Origin: Orobanche coerulescens
Taxonomy: Eukaryota; Streptophyta; Magnoliopsida; Lamiales; Orobanchaceae
DNA: 64,000 nucleotides
NCBI GenBank assembly: GCA_033398695.1
Contig: CM065811.1
Location: 74,962,001-75,026,000, forward strand
Reading direction: 5' to 3'
Under the pieces are notes generated by a model, which did not search any database, had not been told where the DNA came from, and worked only from the letters and a program-made list of their open reading frames with translations. Made by a program: the position numbers and the translations under genes. This document shows, in pieces, positions 10,653 through 22,600 of this stretch. Each line of letters starts with the position of its first letter. Position 1 is the first letter of the stretch.

Positions 10653-13600
10653 GGAGGACAGACGATCAGGATGCTGCTGTCGCATCAGGTACTGTCCAGA
10701 TCCTTTCCCAGCCAGTTAGCGTTTTATTCGATACAGGAGCTACGCATTCTTTTATATCTTTGTCTTGTGTAAATCGTTTGAATATTTCCGGTTTTCATAC
10801 TTGTGAACCTTATGTTGTTGGTTTACCGAGTGGAGAGAGGATTGTCGGAAATTTAGAAACTAGAAATTTCCCTGTATCATTTGGAGACAGAGAGTGGCTC
10901 TCAAATCTGATCGTGATAGAAATGCAAGGAGACGACCTGATACTCGGAGACGATTGGCTTAATCGATATGGAGCAATTGTGAACTACCGAAGGAGGAATA
11001 TCTCACTGATCGCTGACGATGGTTCCGAAATATTGTTCGAAGGGTGGAAACCGGGAAGCTCAGGAAAATTGATCAAGGCGATGAAAGCTGTCAGATTGTT
11101 GAAACAGGGCTGTACCGGATATTGGTGTTATGCAATGAAGAAAGAAGACGAAATTGTGGAACTTTCATCCATTCCTGTTGTGAACGAATTTCCAGATGTA
11201 TTTCCTGACGAGTTACCTGGACTACCTCCACGAAGGGATGTGGAATTTACCATTGAGCTGGAACCCGGAGCTACACCAATTTCTAAGGCGCCGTATCGTA
11301 TGGCACCTACTGAGATGTACGAATCAAGAAGCAGCTGGAGGAGTTACTGGAAAAGGGCTATATTCAGCCAAGCGTTTCACCCTGGGGAGCGCCAGTTCTT
11401 TTTGTCCGAAAGAAGGATGGGTCGCTCCGACTGTGTATTGACTATCGAGAGCTGAACAAGATGACGATTAAGAACAAGTATCCGTTGCCACGGATTGATG
11501 ATCTGTTTGAACAGTTGCAGGGGGCAACAGTATTTTCTAAAATCGATCTGAGATCAGGATATCATCAGCTGAGGATTAAGGAATCTGATGTTCCGAAATC
11601 AGCATTCAGAACTCGCTACGGACATTACGAGTTTGTAGTGATGCCATTTGGTCTCACTAACGCACCTGTTGTATTTATGCAATTGATGAACAGAGTGTTC
11701 ATTGAATTTTTGGACAAATTTGTGGTCGTGTTCATTGATGACATTCTAGTGTATTCTAAGAGCCCGGAAGAACATGCGCAGCATTTGCGGATTGTATTGG
11801 AACTTTTGAGAAACGAACAATTGTACGCCAAACTTTCTAAGTATGAATTCTGGCTAAAGGAAGTAATGTTCCTCGGCCATGTGGTGTCAGCTAAAGGAGT
11901 CCGAGTAGATCCTCAGAAGATCGAAGCAATTATGGATTGGAAGCCTCCAAAGAACGTGAAAGAGGTCCGAAGCTTCTTGGGACTTGCTGGATGCCCACTT
12001 ACCCGACTCCTGCAGTAAACTCAAAAGTTTGAGTGGAATGAGTTGTGTCAGATTAGCTTTGATGAACTGAAGAAGAGATTGACGACGGCACCGATTCTAT
12101 CACTTCCACAGGGAACTGGAGGATTTATAGTTTACAGTGATGCTTCGAACCAAGGACTTGGGTGCGTACTGATGCATAATGATAAGGTGATCGCTTATGC
12201 GTCACGACAGCTAAAATATTATGAAGTGAATTACCCGACACACGATTTGGAGCTAGCAGCAGTAGTTTTTGCTTTGAAGATCTGGAGGCATTATCTGTAC
12301 GGGACTCACTATCAGATCTTTACGAATCATAAGACTCTCAAGTACATATTCAGTCAGAAAGAGTTGAACATGCGGCAAAGAAGATGGTTAGAACTGATTA
12401 AAGACTATGACTTGGAGATTTTATATCATCCAGGCAAAGCGAATGTAGTGGCCGATGCACTTAGCCGCAAGCTTGTCTCTATTCAGATGCTGGAGACGCT
12501 GACATCCCAACTTAGCCTTCAACGAGAGATGATTTGTGAAGGGATTGAAGTATGGTTACAAAGAGTCCAAGGACAACTGTGCGTGATGGAGATAACTTCA
12601 TCATTAACCGAAGGAATCAAATCTAGACAGGCAGATGATCCTCTGATAATTCGGTTACGTGATGAAGTGAGGAAAGGCCCCCGGATTCATAATTCATGAT
12701 GATGGGGTTTTGAGATTTCAGAACCAACTCTGCGTTCCCGATGATGATGTTCTGAAACAGACGATTATGAAGGAAGCTCACAGTTCGCCTTATTCTATCC
12801 ACCCGGGCACCAGTAAAATGTATAAGGATTTGAAGCAGAATTTCTGGTGGGGCAACAAGAAGAAAGATGTAGCGGACTATGTTTCGAAATGCTTGACTTG
12901 TCAGCAGGTTAAGATCGAGCATCAACGGCCTGCCGGAATGTTGAAGCCACTCCCGATTCCTGAATGGAAGTGGGAGGACATATCGATGGACTTTATCACT
13001 AATATGCCGAAAACCAGGACAGGAATGAACATGATTTGGGTGATAGTTGATCGTTTAACCAAATCGGCTCATTTTCTAGGCATTAAGGATACGTGGGGAC
13101 CAGAGAGGTTGGCACGAGTATTTATTTCGGAGATAGTTCGATTGCATGGTACGCCGAAGACCATTGTTTCTGATCGAGACGGCCGTTTTGTGTCTCACTT
13201 TTGGAAAGCAGTTCATAAGGCCTTGGGGACCGAATTGAACTTCAGTACAGCTTATCACCCGCATACTGACGGACAATCTGAGAGAACTATACAAACAGTG
13301 GAAGACATGCTAAGGGCCTGTGCCTTAGATTGGTCAAACGATTGGGAAGTTCATCTACCGTTGATTGAATTTACCTACAACAATAGTTGGCATGCTTCCA
13401 TTAAGATGGCACCATTTGAGGCATTATATGGAAGGAGATGCAGATCGCCCCTATGCTGGGACGATTCGTCAGACTTGATCGGAACAGAACCAGAGTTGAT
13501 CGTGCAGACTCGAGCGAAGATAGCCTTGATTCGTGAAAGGGTGTTGACCGCCCAGAGTCGCCAGAAATCTTACGCAGACGTACGCCATCGCCCATTGGAG

Positions 13601-14029
13601 TTCAGTACTGGAGATCACGTACTTTTGAAGGTTTCTCCTACTCGGGGAATCTTTCGTTTCGGAAGGAAAGGAAAGCTGAGTCCGAGATATTTCGGACCAT
13701 TTGAGATCCTCGAGAGAGTTGGGGAGTTGGTATACAGATTGGCATTGCCGCCGTCGTTGTGCCATGTTCATAACGTGTTCCACGTATCCCAGTTACGGAG
13801 ATATATACCAGATCCCAGTCATATCATTGATTTCGGCGAGATCGAAGTCGCGCAGGATGGGACGTTTGAAGAAAGACCGGTCAAGATACTCGAGAGTCGA
13901 GTTAAGCAGCTGAGGAACAAACCAATCGTTTTGGTCAAAGTTCAGTGGTCGCGTCACGGAATGGAAGAAGCCACCTGGGAAACGGAAGCTGATATGAAGT
14001 CTAGATATCCCGAGTTATTTTCGTCTTGA
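10556..14029 (+). pseudogene. pol of gypsy A: protease, reverse transcriptase, RNase H, integrase, chromodomain; broken
   Basis: In order: aspartic protease VLFDTGATHSF (about 10725), palm of RT with [12 protein letters not shown] (about 11730), RNase H with [12 protein letters not shown] (about 12130), zinc-binding integrase N-terminus (EAHSSPYSIHPG, LTCQQVK), integrase core with [20 protein letters not shown] and QSERTIQTVED, and a C-terminal chromodomain-like end (VKVQWSRHGMEEATWE). Breaks: a one-base loss near 11325 shifts the frame. A 14-residue segment present in B and C (YYRRF region) is missing at about 11990, followed by a TAA at 12016. There is a small indel near 12680-12700. The stop at 14027-14029 is at the normal end. 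The product would process and integrate the element; this copy probably makes no complete enzyme. Confidence 0.85.
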
Positions 14030-14064
14030 GTTTCGGGACGAAACTCCTTTTTAGTAGGAGAGTA

Positions 14065-16441
14065 TGTAATATCCGGATTTATTACGGTGTATTTCATCTG
14101 TATTCAAACCATGTATTATTCGGATTGGTGGTTTTGATTATTGGAGTATGATATTTCGTGCATTGATATCATTGTACATAAGTATAGAAACATGCAAAAT
14201 TGCTCAAACAACCTCGTGATAGCACATGCTAAGAATGTATCTTAACGCGCGCTATCGGGCTATTATTAGCGCACGCTATGCAGGTAGGAGTTGCGTGCGC
14301 TAAGGACTCAATTATTGAGCGGGACAGCTAGCACATGCGCCAGCCGGGACATGGGTCCGGATAAGATTCTCGCGGACGAGCCCGGACAATTCTGAAGTCA
14401 ACCATTATTAGCGCACGCTAAGGAATGCTTAGTATCGTGCGCTAACTTGTTAAAATGCAGAATATTATAAATAGGACAACAAATCGTTTTGGCTTGCATT
14501 TTACTCGTTCCTTCTGCATTCTTAAGAGACCAGAGAGCTGTGATATCCTCCTACACACTTAGAACACATTTTGTTGGTGTTTATATATTGGTTATCATTT
14601 GGGAATAATCATTGAAGTGTAATAGCACCTTGGAGTGGCATACAACCAACCGGAGTCGGATTCTACCTTACGGTTCAGTGATTTTCATCATATTAAGGTA
14701 TGTTCAATCTATCTCCAGACTTAGAGTTGGATTCTAACGATATGGATGATCATGTTAACAAGATATAGATTTTCATAGATGAATTATCCAAGTATATCAT
14801 GTTTGGAATATTTTGAGATGATTAAGCCTTAAGTACCTTGATTATGATCATCATGATTCGAATCTTATTACATTGAACAAGTAAAGGAAGCTTCTATCAT
14901 TGGTAATTCGAATCTAGTAGATGACTTCATAATAATCATGGACTTGACTTTAACAAATCATTATTGTTGGATAAATCTAAAGGATTGATCATGGAAAGAT
15001 TTATCTAGTATAGATGGAACGTTTAAACCACTTCAGCATGATAATATTGATTGATATAAAGGTGTTGATATCAACCGTTAAGCCTTTCGAATTGTCGTGT
15101 GTAGATTTGTAGTCGGAATGGAATATGATTTTATAATGGTATGCATATCCTCGAATCCGAAGTTGTTGTTATCCGCAAGATCATTCATAATCGTATGTAC
15201 ATGGTATTCATGGAAGTAACATGAAGTATCACGGAAGATTTCATTGTTTCGATCATGGCGAGAACAGTTTACTGCTCAGCAGTAAACTGCCATGCATAGA
15301 TAACGCACGTTATGCTATGAATATTAACGTGCGCTATCGAGCACGAGTTAGCGTGCGCTACGTTTGGTACATAACGTACGCTAGACCATCAGACGAAGTC
15401 GATCCGGTCGAAGTGAATCGACCATGCATAGTTAGCGTACGCTAGGCTTTGTTGTTTGCGTGCGCTATCGGGCAGACTTAACGCACGCTACACAGAGTAC
15501 TTAGCGTGCGCTAAGCAGTTCAGGCAGATTGCATTTTATGAACTTTTGGCCGTAAATCGAATTGTTAAACATTCATACGACGTGAGATAAATCCTATATC
15601 ATTTCTTTTGTTAAGGTTTGGTCTCGTTACGTGATTGATTGAGGAGGACGACCTTCGAGTGTTCATTTTCGTGGAAGTGTTGTTCTTGTCTTCAAATAGA
15701 GGCAAGTACTTTAATTGTTTTATGTATTGTTGTTATACATATTGTCGTGCATGTATGTCGTTATTGTATGTCCACCTCGTGTTGGTCCGACGGGATCATC
15801 GGGGGATCTATGCTAGCGTGCGCTGGATCATCGGACGGGTTTTTCCACCACGGGTTGGTCTGACGGGATCATCGTGGGTTCTAGGCAGTGAACGCTGGAT
15901 CGACGGAATTACCATGTGTATGTTATGATATCATGTTGTGATTATCAGTTGTGTATGTCATTTATGAGTTTTTCGTAGGAGAAGACTCGTTGGTATTTTG
16001 TCGTTTACGTTATTATTCTTCGTGAGATATGAATAATATGTTATGGTACTTGTACTAGCATCATTGTGCTAACCCCTTCGGGGGTGAACATTTTGTTTGT
16101 GTTCAGGATCCAGGAGAGCGGGGAAACAACCACTGGAATTGTATGACGACGAGGGTGCAGAGTGATGTCCCGACCGGGTTTATTTATCTGTTGTTTATTC
16201 GTTATTTCAATAAGTACTCGAGTACGAAGTCAATTGTGATGGATTTGAATTTGGTGATGTATTATTGAGTTCTGTTGAACAATTGTACTATTTCTGTATT
16301 TGGTCAGAACTGTTGTACCGTAATTCTGTTATTTCCATTCGTTAGTACCTTTTAATGCTTGTTCAATTCTTCAGCCTTGTAAATCCTTATGTAAAGGATT
16401 TACGGCGCTGTAATATTCCTGAATATATCGGGGGTGTTACA
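14065..16441 (+). repeat. 3' LTR of gypsy A
   Basis: The LTR is 2377 bp, begins TGTAATATCCGG and ends TGTTACA, followed by the target duplication GCATC. It is nearly identical to the 5' LTR. The clearest difference is at 15390-15424, where the CAGT-type hairpin of the 5' LTR is replaced by a CGAT-type one. The preceding TAGTAGGAGAGTA (14052-14064) is the likely, rather weak, polypurine tract. Confidence 0.95.
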
Positions 16442-17094
16442 GCATCACGACAGCGCAAAAGAAGGTAGTCAATTTGCGTGTTGTGCCCCCCACTACTGAA
16501 GGTGATGAGGTGCTCAGCTCTCTTCTGAAAAACAGAGTTAGCAATTACCAACTCATGCGCAGTGGCAAACTCCAACAGTGCGGAACCTCCTGCATTCCTA
16601 ACTCCGAAGGCGAAACCCACATGCGCACTATGATAACCATCCACCCCCTCACCAATGTGCCCATTGAAATCGCCCCCCAAAATAATAAATTGATCGTTCG
16701 GAATACACCCGACCAACTCATCTAAACAGACCCAAAAAGCTTCCTTATCAAGCACACCCATACCAACATGTGGGGCATACGCACATACCATGTTAACCAC
16801 CTTCTCCCCAACCACCACTCTAACGGACATAATCCTATCATTACACCTCTTCACTTCCACGACGTTGTCCTTAAGCTCCTTAGATAAAAGAATGCCCACA
16901 CCATTGCTCGAGTTAGCAAGGCCTGAATACCACAATTTATAACCGTTCACCTCTTTGGACTGCGCCCCCTTCCACCTAAGCTCCTGAATACAAGCCACAT
17001 CAACCATTCTCTTACCCAAAACATCCACAAGCTCCAAAAGCTTACCCGACAAGGTACCCAAATTCCAATTACCAACCCGCAAACAGCGCGACAT
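16442..17094 (-). pseudogene. LINE endonuclease half (APE-type), separated from its RT by gypsy A
   Basis: The minus-strand frame from 17094 reads MSRCLRVGNWNLGTLSGK, then CIQELRWKG, YSGLANSSNGVGIL, IILGGDFNGHIGEG and the terminal QIDYLLLR, which are the ordered motifs of AP-endonuclease-like LINE nucleases (about 210 residues). Homology ends at the 5-bp duplication next to 16441 and resumes on the other side of gypsy A at 6789 in the RT half. The endonuclease would nick target DNA to prime reverse transcription. The endonuclease frame itself is open, but the downstream RT part is broken. The 5' end of the LINE is not clear; 17095-17290 holds no recognisable coding sequence. Confidence 0.9.
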
Positions 17095-17298
17095 CGACCA
17101 ACCCAGAACACAAACGCACTACGAATGATCGAACGGTTATAAATGAGACAATATAACATAATATCCATGTCTCTTTCATCATCCATAATGAGTACAATAG
17201 TTTTTCAGTTCCTATCTTATCCCATCAAAACTTCACACACATCCGCTCTATTGGGACGGATATGGGACGAGTCTTCAGCAAAGTGCACCCAATGGGAC

Positions 17299-17871
17299 TA
17301 GGTCTGTCAAAAAAAATTCGAAAAATTTGATATCCGTCCGAAATATCTGTATTCGTATTCGGAAAAAGCGGATATTATCTGTATCCGAAAAAAAGTGGAT
17401 ACGAATATTATCCGTATCCGAATATTCCGGATACGAATATGGATATAGGCGCATCCGTATCCGAAAATATCCGTATCCGAAATTAATTATATATAATATA
17501 TATTTTGAGTATAATTTTAATATATAATTATAAAATATAAGCATGCTACTCCCAATAATACTTTGTCACATGTCTTCATTCCTTATTTCTCAATATTAAA
17601 ATATAAGCATGCAGTATAAGTTATCTTTACTTATTGGTTATCTCCATTTCTAATACAACAATCAGGTCAGTTAGCCCAAGTGGTATTGGCTGGTAAGGAG
17701 AAGGAGCTCCACTAGGGTTCAAATCCCTCCTCTTGCATTTAAATTTTTGAAGATAGCATCCGCCAGATATTATCTATATCCGATCCGTCCGGATATTTCC
17801 AAATCCGGATACGGATATTAGACTAGAGATATGACCATATCCGTCTCCGTATTATCTGTTTGACAGCCCTA
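17299..17871. mobile_element. Non-autonomous hAT element, 573 bp
   Basis: Terminal inverted repeats are TAGGTCTGTCAAA (left) and the complement of TTTGACAGCCCTA (right), differing at one position. They match the Ac/hAT terminal type (CAGGGCTGTCAA...). Flanking 8-bp duplications AATGGGAC (17291-17298) and ATTGGGAC (17872-17879) differ at one base. The subterminal regions are packed with ATCCG / CGGAT words in both orientations (17325-17485 and 17755-17860), as in hAT transposase-binding regions. There is no transposase. The AT-rich middle holds a tRNA-like SINE relic and a duplicated word AAAATATAAGCATGC (near 17525 and 17591). Confidence 0.88.
17672..17745 (+). mobile_element. tRNA-derived SINE relic inside the hAT element
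   Basis: A box TAGCCCAAGTGG (17672-17683) and B box GGTTCAAATCC (17716-17726) are 32 bases apart, as in pol III internal promoters. No cloverleaf can be completed and the segment sits inside a transposon, so it is a SINE fragment rather than a tRNA gene. Boundaries and target duplication are not clear. Confidence 0.55.
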
Positions 17872-17879
17872 ATTGGGAC

Positions 17880-18917
17880 GGTAGAAGCATGAGAAATAGA
17901 CATTTGAAGGAGTTATTTTTCTTTTAGTATATAGGATCTATTTCAATATTCCATTTATTTATATTATCATGTTACTAGGATAGGGGTTCACAAGAACTCC
18001 ATTCTCACCAAATTCGTTTTATTTTTATTTTGGTCCTGCTGTGGTGTGTAACGGTACTCTCAATAAATCGCACTTTAAAATTTTGAAGGTTTCAAATATT
18101 TATATTTAAGTACAAAATAGAAATATAATTTTCAAGATATGTTTATATTAATACTTTAATTTAGATTACATTGTGATACTATAAGTTTGTCAGAAAAACT
18201 TGCTGAAACGAGTAGAATTTATGTATTTCCCGACAAAATATGCAACATTTTGGAACAAATGACAGGTCAATCTTGTTATGTATCTCCACGTGTACCCGAA
18301 AGTCTACACTTGCACAAAAAGTCTTTAAAAAAAAGACTCAAGGCTCTTTTGGATTTAATTTTCAATTTTTCAGCAATTCAATTTAGTTCATGTCAGGTTC
18401 ATTCAGTTCAATTCAGTTCAATTCAGATCTATTTAATTTAATTCAATTCCACTGAGTTTTTCTTCCACTACTCCACATGATCATCATGTACTTGTACCGA
18501 CGACTTTTGGGCTTCAAGTATCGTACTGCTAGTGGACTAATTTTTTTTGGGGTGATAATAATGTGATGATGATTGCGTCATCGTCGTCGTCTTCTTCTTC
18601 TTCTCTCTACTCCACTGCCGTGTATTTGACCTGGCCAACCTTTTCTTTCTTTTTATACAAAACAGGTATAATTTTGTATAATTTATAGTTTACTCTTATC
18701 TCTTTCTTCTTTATTTGTTCACGTCTCATGCAATATACACACACAGTAGAATTTTTTGCATTCTCATCACCGCTGGCGCTGACTGACCCCACCCAAACCC
18801 ACCTCTCTGTTTTACTAATTCGGGTCAGGGGAAAAAGGTGGAATTGAGGGGAAGTAGGAGGGGTTTTTATTTTACTTATTTTCTATTCACTATTTGTTTC
18901 GCAACGGCAACCAAGCA
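17880..18917 (+). promoter_or_regulatory. Upstream region of the aspartic protease gene
   Basis: There is no coding sequence. It contains AATTCAGTTC-type tandem words at 18360-18445, a CTT/CTC pyrimidine run at 18585-18610, and AT-rich sequence. I cannot place a TATA box or transcription start with confidence. Confidence 0.35.
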
Positions 18918-19670
18918 ATGATGTATTTTCTAAAGAATTCAGTTGTTGAGGGGTTTCTGATGCTAACAGCATTTGTGTGTTGGATTAATGCGTACAGCAG
19001 TGAAGCCTTTGGGACTTTCGGACTAGACATCCACCACAGGTATTCGGACACTGTTAGGAATTTCTTGGACGTCGATGGGCTGCCGGAGAAAGGTAGTCTC
19101 GACTACCACGCCGCTACGGCCCGTCGTGATCAGCTCTTCAAGGCTCGCCGCCTCGCCACCTCCACCGCCACCAGTCCTCTCCTCAGTTTCCTCGGCGCCA
19201 ACCAGACTTTCCGTCTCCCCTCTCTTGGATTGTACGTATTTCTTTCTCCCTCTTTTTCGGCTGTGGATATATTTCCTATTTTTTCCAGTTACACTATCAC
19301 CAATCTTACTTCCCTCTTAAGGTCGGGCCATCTGACTTTTGTACTTTTTATATATCTGACCCTAGCTATTGAAGTCACTTAATTTTCTATTGTATGCTAA
19401 ATCTTAGAAAAAGGTCCATTTCTAAGTTCATATAGAACTGTAAATTAATGGGAGTTGCACGTTTTTTCATGTCTTTCTTACTGTTGAAAGTGCTCATGTT
19501 TGTTTGTTTGCTTGATACTTTTTGTGTATTTGCAGCTTGCACTATTCAATTGTTTCTGTGGGTACCCCAGCCTTGAGATATCTTGTGGCACTTGACACCG
19601 GCAGTGACCTATTTTGGTTACCGTGTGATTGCACAAGCTGTGTACGTAGCTTGAACTCCACTTCAAGCCA

Positions 19671-19736
<66 letters not shown>

Positions 19737-20474
19737 TTTCACTACCCACTCCATCCCACTTTCACAACAAAGTGAGTATTTTCACAATAAAATTTTAATA
19801 TCTAATTAAATATTTATATAATATTCATTAAAATTACAGTTTTCTGTTGTATAAATTATACCATATTAGTTGATTGAATTTTTTTTCTACGAAAATAAAT
19901 GGGAATAGATGGTTTAAAATGAGTTGTAATGTACATGGAAGTACCATTATAATTCGCTTAGATGTGTGAGTATTCAATGTGTAATCGAGTGCCAAACCTA
20001 CATATTATAATGGATACGTTTTATTATATTTTATATAATGACCTAAACAAAAATCTGCTATATTTATATACTTTGATCTATATGGTATTGTTGCATGGGA
20101 TTTGTATCTCCCATTATTCTTATTGAATTTCAAATGGAGCAGAGATTAGATCTAAACATATACAGCCCTAGTACATCTTCAAGTAGCAAGCTGGTTCCGT
20201 GCAATAGCACTACATGTGGACGGACTAGAGGATGCTCAGTGAGGCGTAATGCTTGTGCTTACCAAGAGGTATACCTTTCCAGCAACACTTCGACTACGGG
20301 GATATTGGTAGATGATTTTCTGCATTTGGGTACGGATGCAACTCCACAAAACATTGTTGAGGCCCCTATTACATTAGGGTGGGTGCTTCCTTTTCTCGAG
20401 AAAAACACTTGCTTGTAATTGGAGTTCTCTTGTGTGTGTGTGTCTATAGTTGTTTGTTTGCAGAATAAAATCTG

Positions 20475-20527
<53 letters not shown>

Positions 20528-22600
20528 ATCTTTCATTGCAGATGTGGAATAATTCAAACTGGTGATTTCTTGGACGGTGCTGCTATTAATGGTCTGTTTG
20601 GACTTGGTATGGATAATGTATCTGTACCTAGCATTTTAGCGAACAAAGGACTCACGGCGAATTCTTTCTCCATGTGTTTTGGGCCCGATGGACTTGGAAG
20701 AATCAATTTTGGCGACAAAGGGAGCCCAGGTCAAAAAGTTACTCCATTTAATCTTGAACAATTACAGTAAGCAATCAATTTTTCTAATTTTTTTCTCTGT
20801 TCCTGTTCCTGTTCCTGTTCTATTCATCTCTAATCATTTCGGGCCTTTCCGGCAGTCCAACCTATAATATCACTGTGACCCAAATAGCTGTGGATAAAAA
20901 TGTCACAGAACTCGAGTTCACGGCAGTCTTTGACTCCGGCACTTCATTTACATATTTGAACGACCCAGCTTACTCGGTTATTGTAGAGAGTGTAAGTTGG
21001 ATGGAGTAATATTTACCATTCTCCACCGAGACCTTATTTTTTACTACTATATATAACGTCTGAATTTTGAACTACTCTCTTCATTTGCAGTTTAATTCAC
21101 AAATAACTAATGAGCCACGTTATCAATCTCGGACCAGGATGATTTTTGACTATTGCTATGCGCTTAGGTCAGTTTAATTTGGTACTTGAGCTCGTATCTT
21201 GATTATGAAACATCGATTCCCTCATTTTCTTCTCTCTCTTTTTTTTTTATTCATTTTGTTCTTCCTTTACAGTGCAAATCAAAATAACTATACCGTTCCA
21301 ATGTTGAACTTGACAATGGGAGGTGGAAACGAATTTTATGTTACTGCACCAACTATTGTAATTCCACGGCAGGTGAGGAAAAATGCTGGTTAGATACATG
21401 TACGAGAATTCCATCTGAAAATATGAGCTAAAATTGTGTTAGTCTCTGCAGGGGGGAGGATATGTATATTGTTTGGCTGTTGTCAAAAGTGAAGATATTA
21501 ACATTATTGGACGTGAGTATTCGATCGAAATTATGAACAAGTCGGCTTGCTTTTCTCCAATTGTTTCCGTAAATTGCAATTGACTCATGCGTCATTTCCA
21601 CTAGGAGTTAAATTTTTGGTGTACTGATATGAGACATCGGCCCCCTCACATATTAGCCCGTCAAATCTTTGGGAGGGGATCTGGTGCAGTACAGCACCAT
21701 GCTGTGCTGCACCCCACCATTGGATCACACACACCCGCACGGGTGTGTGTGTGTGTGTGCGTGTGTAATCCGACGGCGGATTTGGTGCACAGCATGGTGC
21801 TGTACTGCACCAAATCCGAACCCCAAATCTTTAGGCCTCGTTTGCTAGCCTTGATTGCATCAGATAGATATATACAATAGTCCTGGTTTGGCTCCCGCCT
21901 CCGACGTAATCAAGACCACCAAACATAAAAAGACTTGACCGACACTTTTAACCTTCATCTTAACTACTACTACTCAGTTATAAGTGATGAAAATCGGAGA
22001 TGTATGATAGGTAATATTTCGACATAACTCTATTTTATAATCTAACATATGCAGTCGTATAAACTGAAGCGAACATCCCTTTTTCGCATACATGGCTTTC
22101 TCCAACCTCTCTGACTCTTTTTATTCAGCATTAATTAATGCTGATCTTGTTGCCACTTGATATATCAACGTGTTCATTTCTCCCTAGAACATTTTATGAC
22201 TGGCTACCGCATAGTCTTCGATCGTGAGGAGATGGTTTTGGGTTGGAAAGAATCTAACTGTAAGTTTTTTTTTTTTTAATCCATTCTTGTGACCATTAAT
22301 CATGCACTTAATTTGAAATGCATTCAATTTTTCATCTCAGGCCACAATTCCGTCTCATCAAACACACTACCAGTAAACAAAGGCAACTCCACAGGCGCTC
22401 CTCCACCTACCGCTTTGGAGCCTGAAGACACACCCGTGAATAGGACTCGGTCTCCTTTTCCGAGTAATTCACCACCACCACCACCATCATTCACGCCACT
22501 TTCTGGAAATGATGCTGCCGGCTTGAATACGATCATCAACAGACTTCTGATGGTCGTAGTTTCTATTTGTTCGTACCACTTCCTCATTCTTTCTTCGTGA
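18918..22600 (+). CDS. Plant pepsin-type (A1) aspartic protease, APF1-like, ten exons, intact
   Basis: Proposed exons: 18918-19231, 19536-19671, 20143-20378, 20542-20766, 20856-20991, 21091-21167, 21273-21372, 21452-21512, 22188-22259 and 22341-22600. All introns are GT-AG, and the exons total 1617 bases, giving 538 residues with no internal stop. The start is the first of two adjacent ATGs. A hydrophobic signal peptide (FLMLTAFVCW) is followed by a propeptide with HHRYSD and GLPEKGSLDY. The catalytic motifs are DTGS (about residue 125) and DSGT (about residue 330). The WLPCDC and FGPDGLGRI segments and the GYRIVFDREEMVLGWKESNC end fit plant 'aspartyl protease family protein 1-like' enzymes. 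A Pro/Ser-rich stretch and about 20 hydrophobic C-terminal residues suggest a GPI-anchor signal and a cell-surface location (inference). It is the only intact host-type gene in the window. Exon edges are inferred by eye; no cDNA was available. Confidence 0.9.
19674..19735. repeat. (AAT)n microsatellite in intron 2
   Basis: About 20 uninterrupted trinucleotide units begin three bases after the donor site. Such tracts are length-polymorphic. Confidence 0.95.
20477..20527. repeat. (TA)n microsatellite in intron 3
   Basis: About 25 TA units with one interruption (ACATAT) end just before the intron 3 acceptor at 20541. Confidence 0.95.
21671..21823. mobile_element. 153-bp Mutator-type MITE in intron 8
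   Basis: A 9-bp duplication CAAATCTTT flanks it (21662-21670 and 21824-21832). Its inverted ends share GGTGCAGTACAGCACCATGCTGTGC (written here as a span of about 25 bases, 21684-21708 against 21785-21810), so most of the element folds into a hairpin. The loop contains a GTGTGTGT tract. The 9-bp duplication points to the Mutator superfamily. It is intronic and leaves the coding frame untouched. Confidence 0.85.

Larger units (their letters stand above)
6790..16441 (+). mobile_element. Complete Ty3/gypsy chromovirus 'A' (Tekay/Del-like), inserted in the LINE
   Basis: The element is 9652 bp and bounded by two LTRs that start TGTAATATCCGG and end GGGGGTGTTACA. It is flanked by the 5-bp target duplication GCATC (6785-6789 and 16442-16446). 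Internal order is PBS, gag with two zinc knuckles, protease, reverse transcriptase, RNase H, integrase and a C-terminal chromodomain-like tail, then a short purine stretch. The two LTRs differ by only scattered bases apart from one local segment near 8115-8150. The coding region nevertheless has frameshifts and stops (see gag and pol), so this copy is not autonomous as read. Confidence 0.95.

Noticed and set aside
17672..17745. tRNA gene
   Set aside because: A and B boxes are present, but no acceptor stem or cloverleaf can be formed, and it lies inside a transposon.
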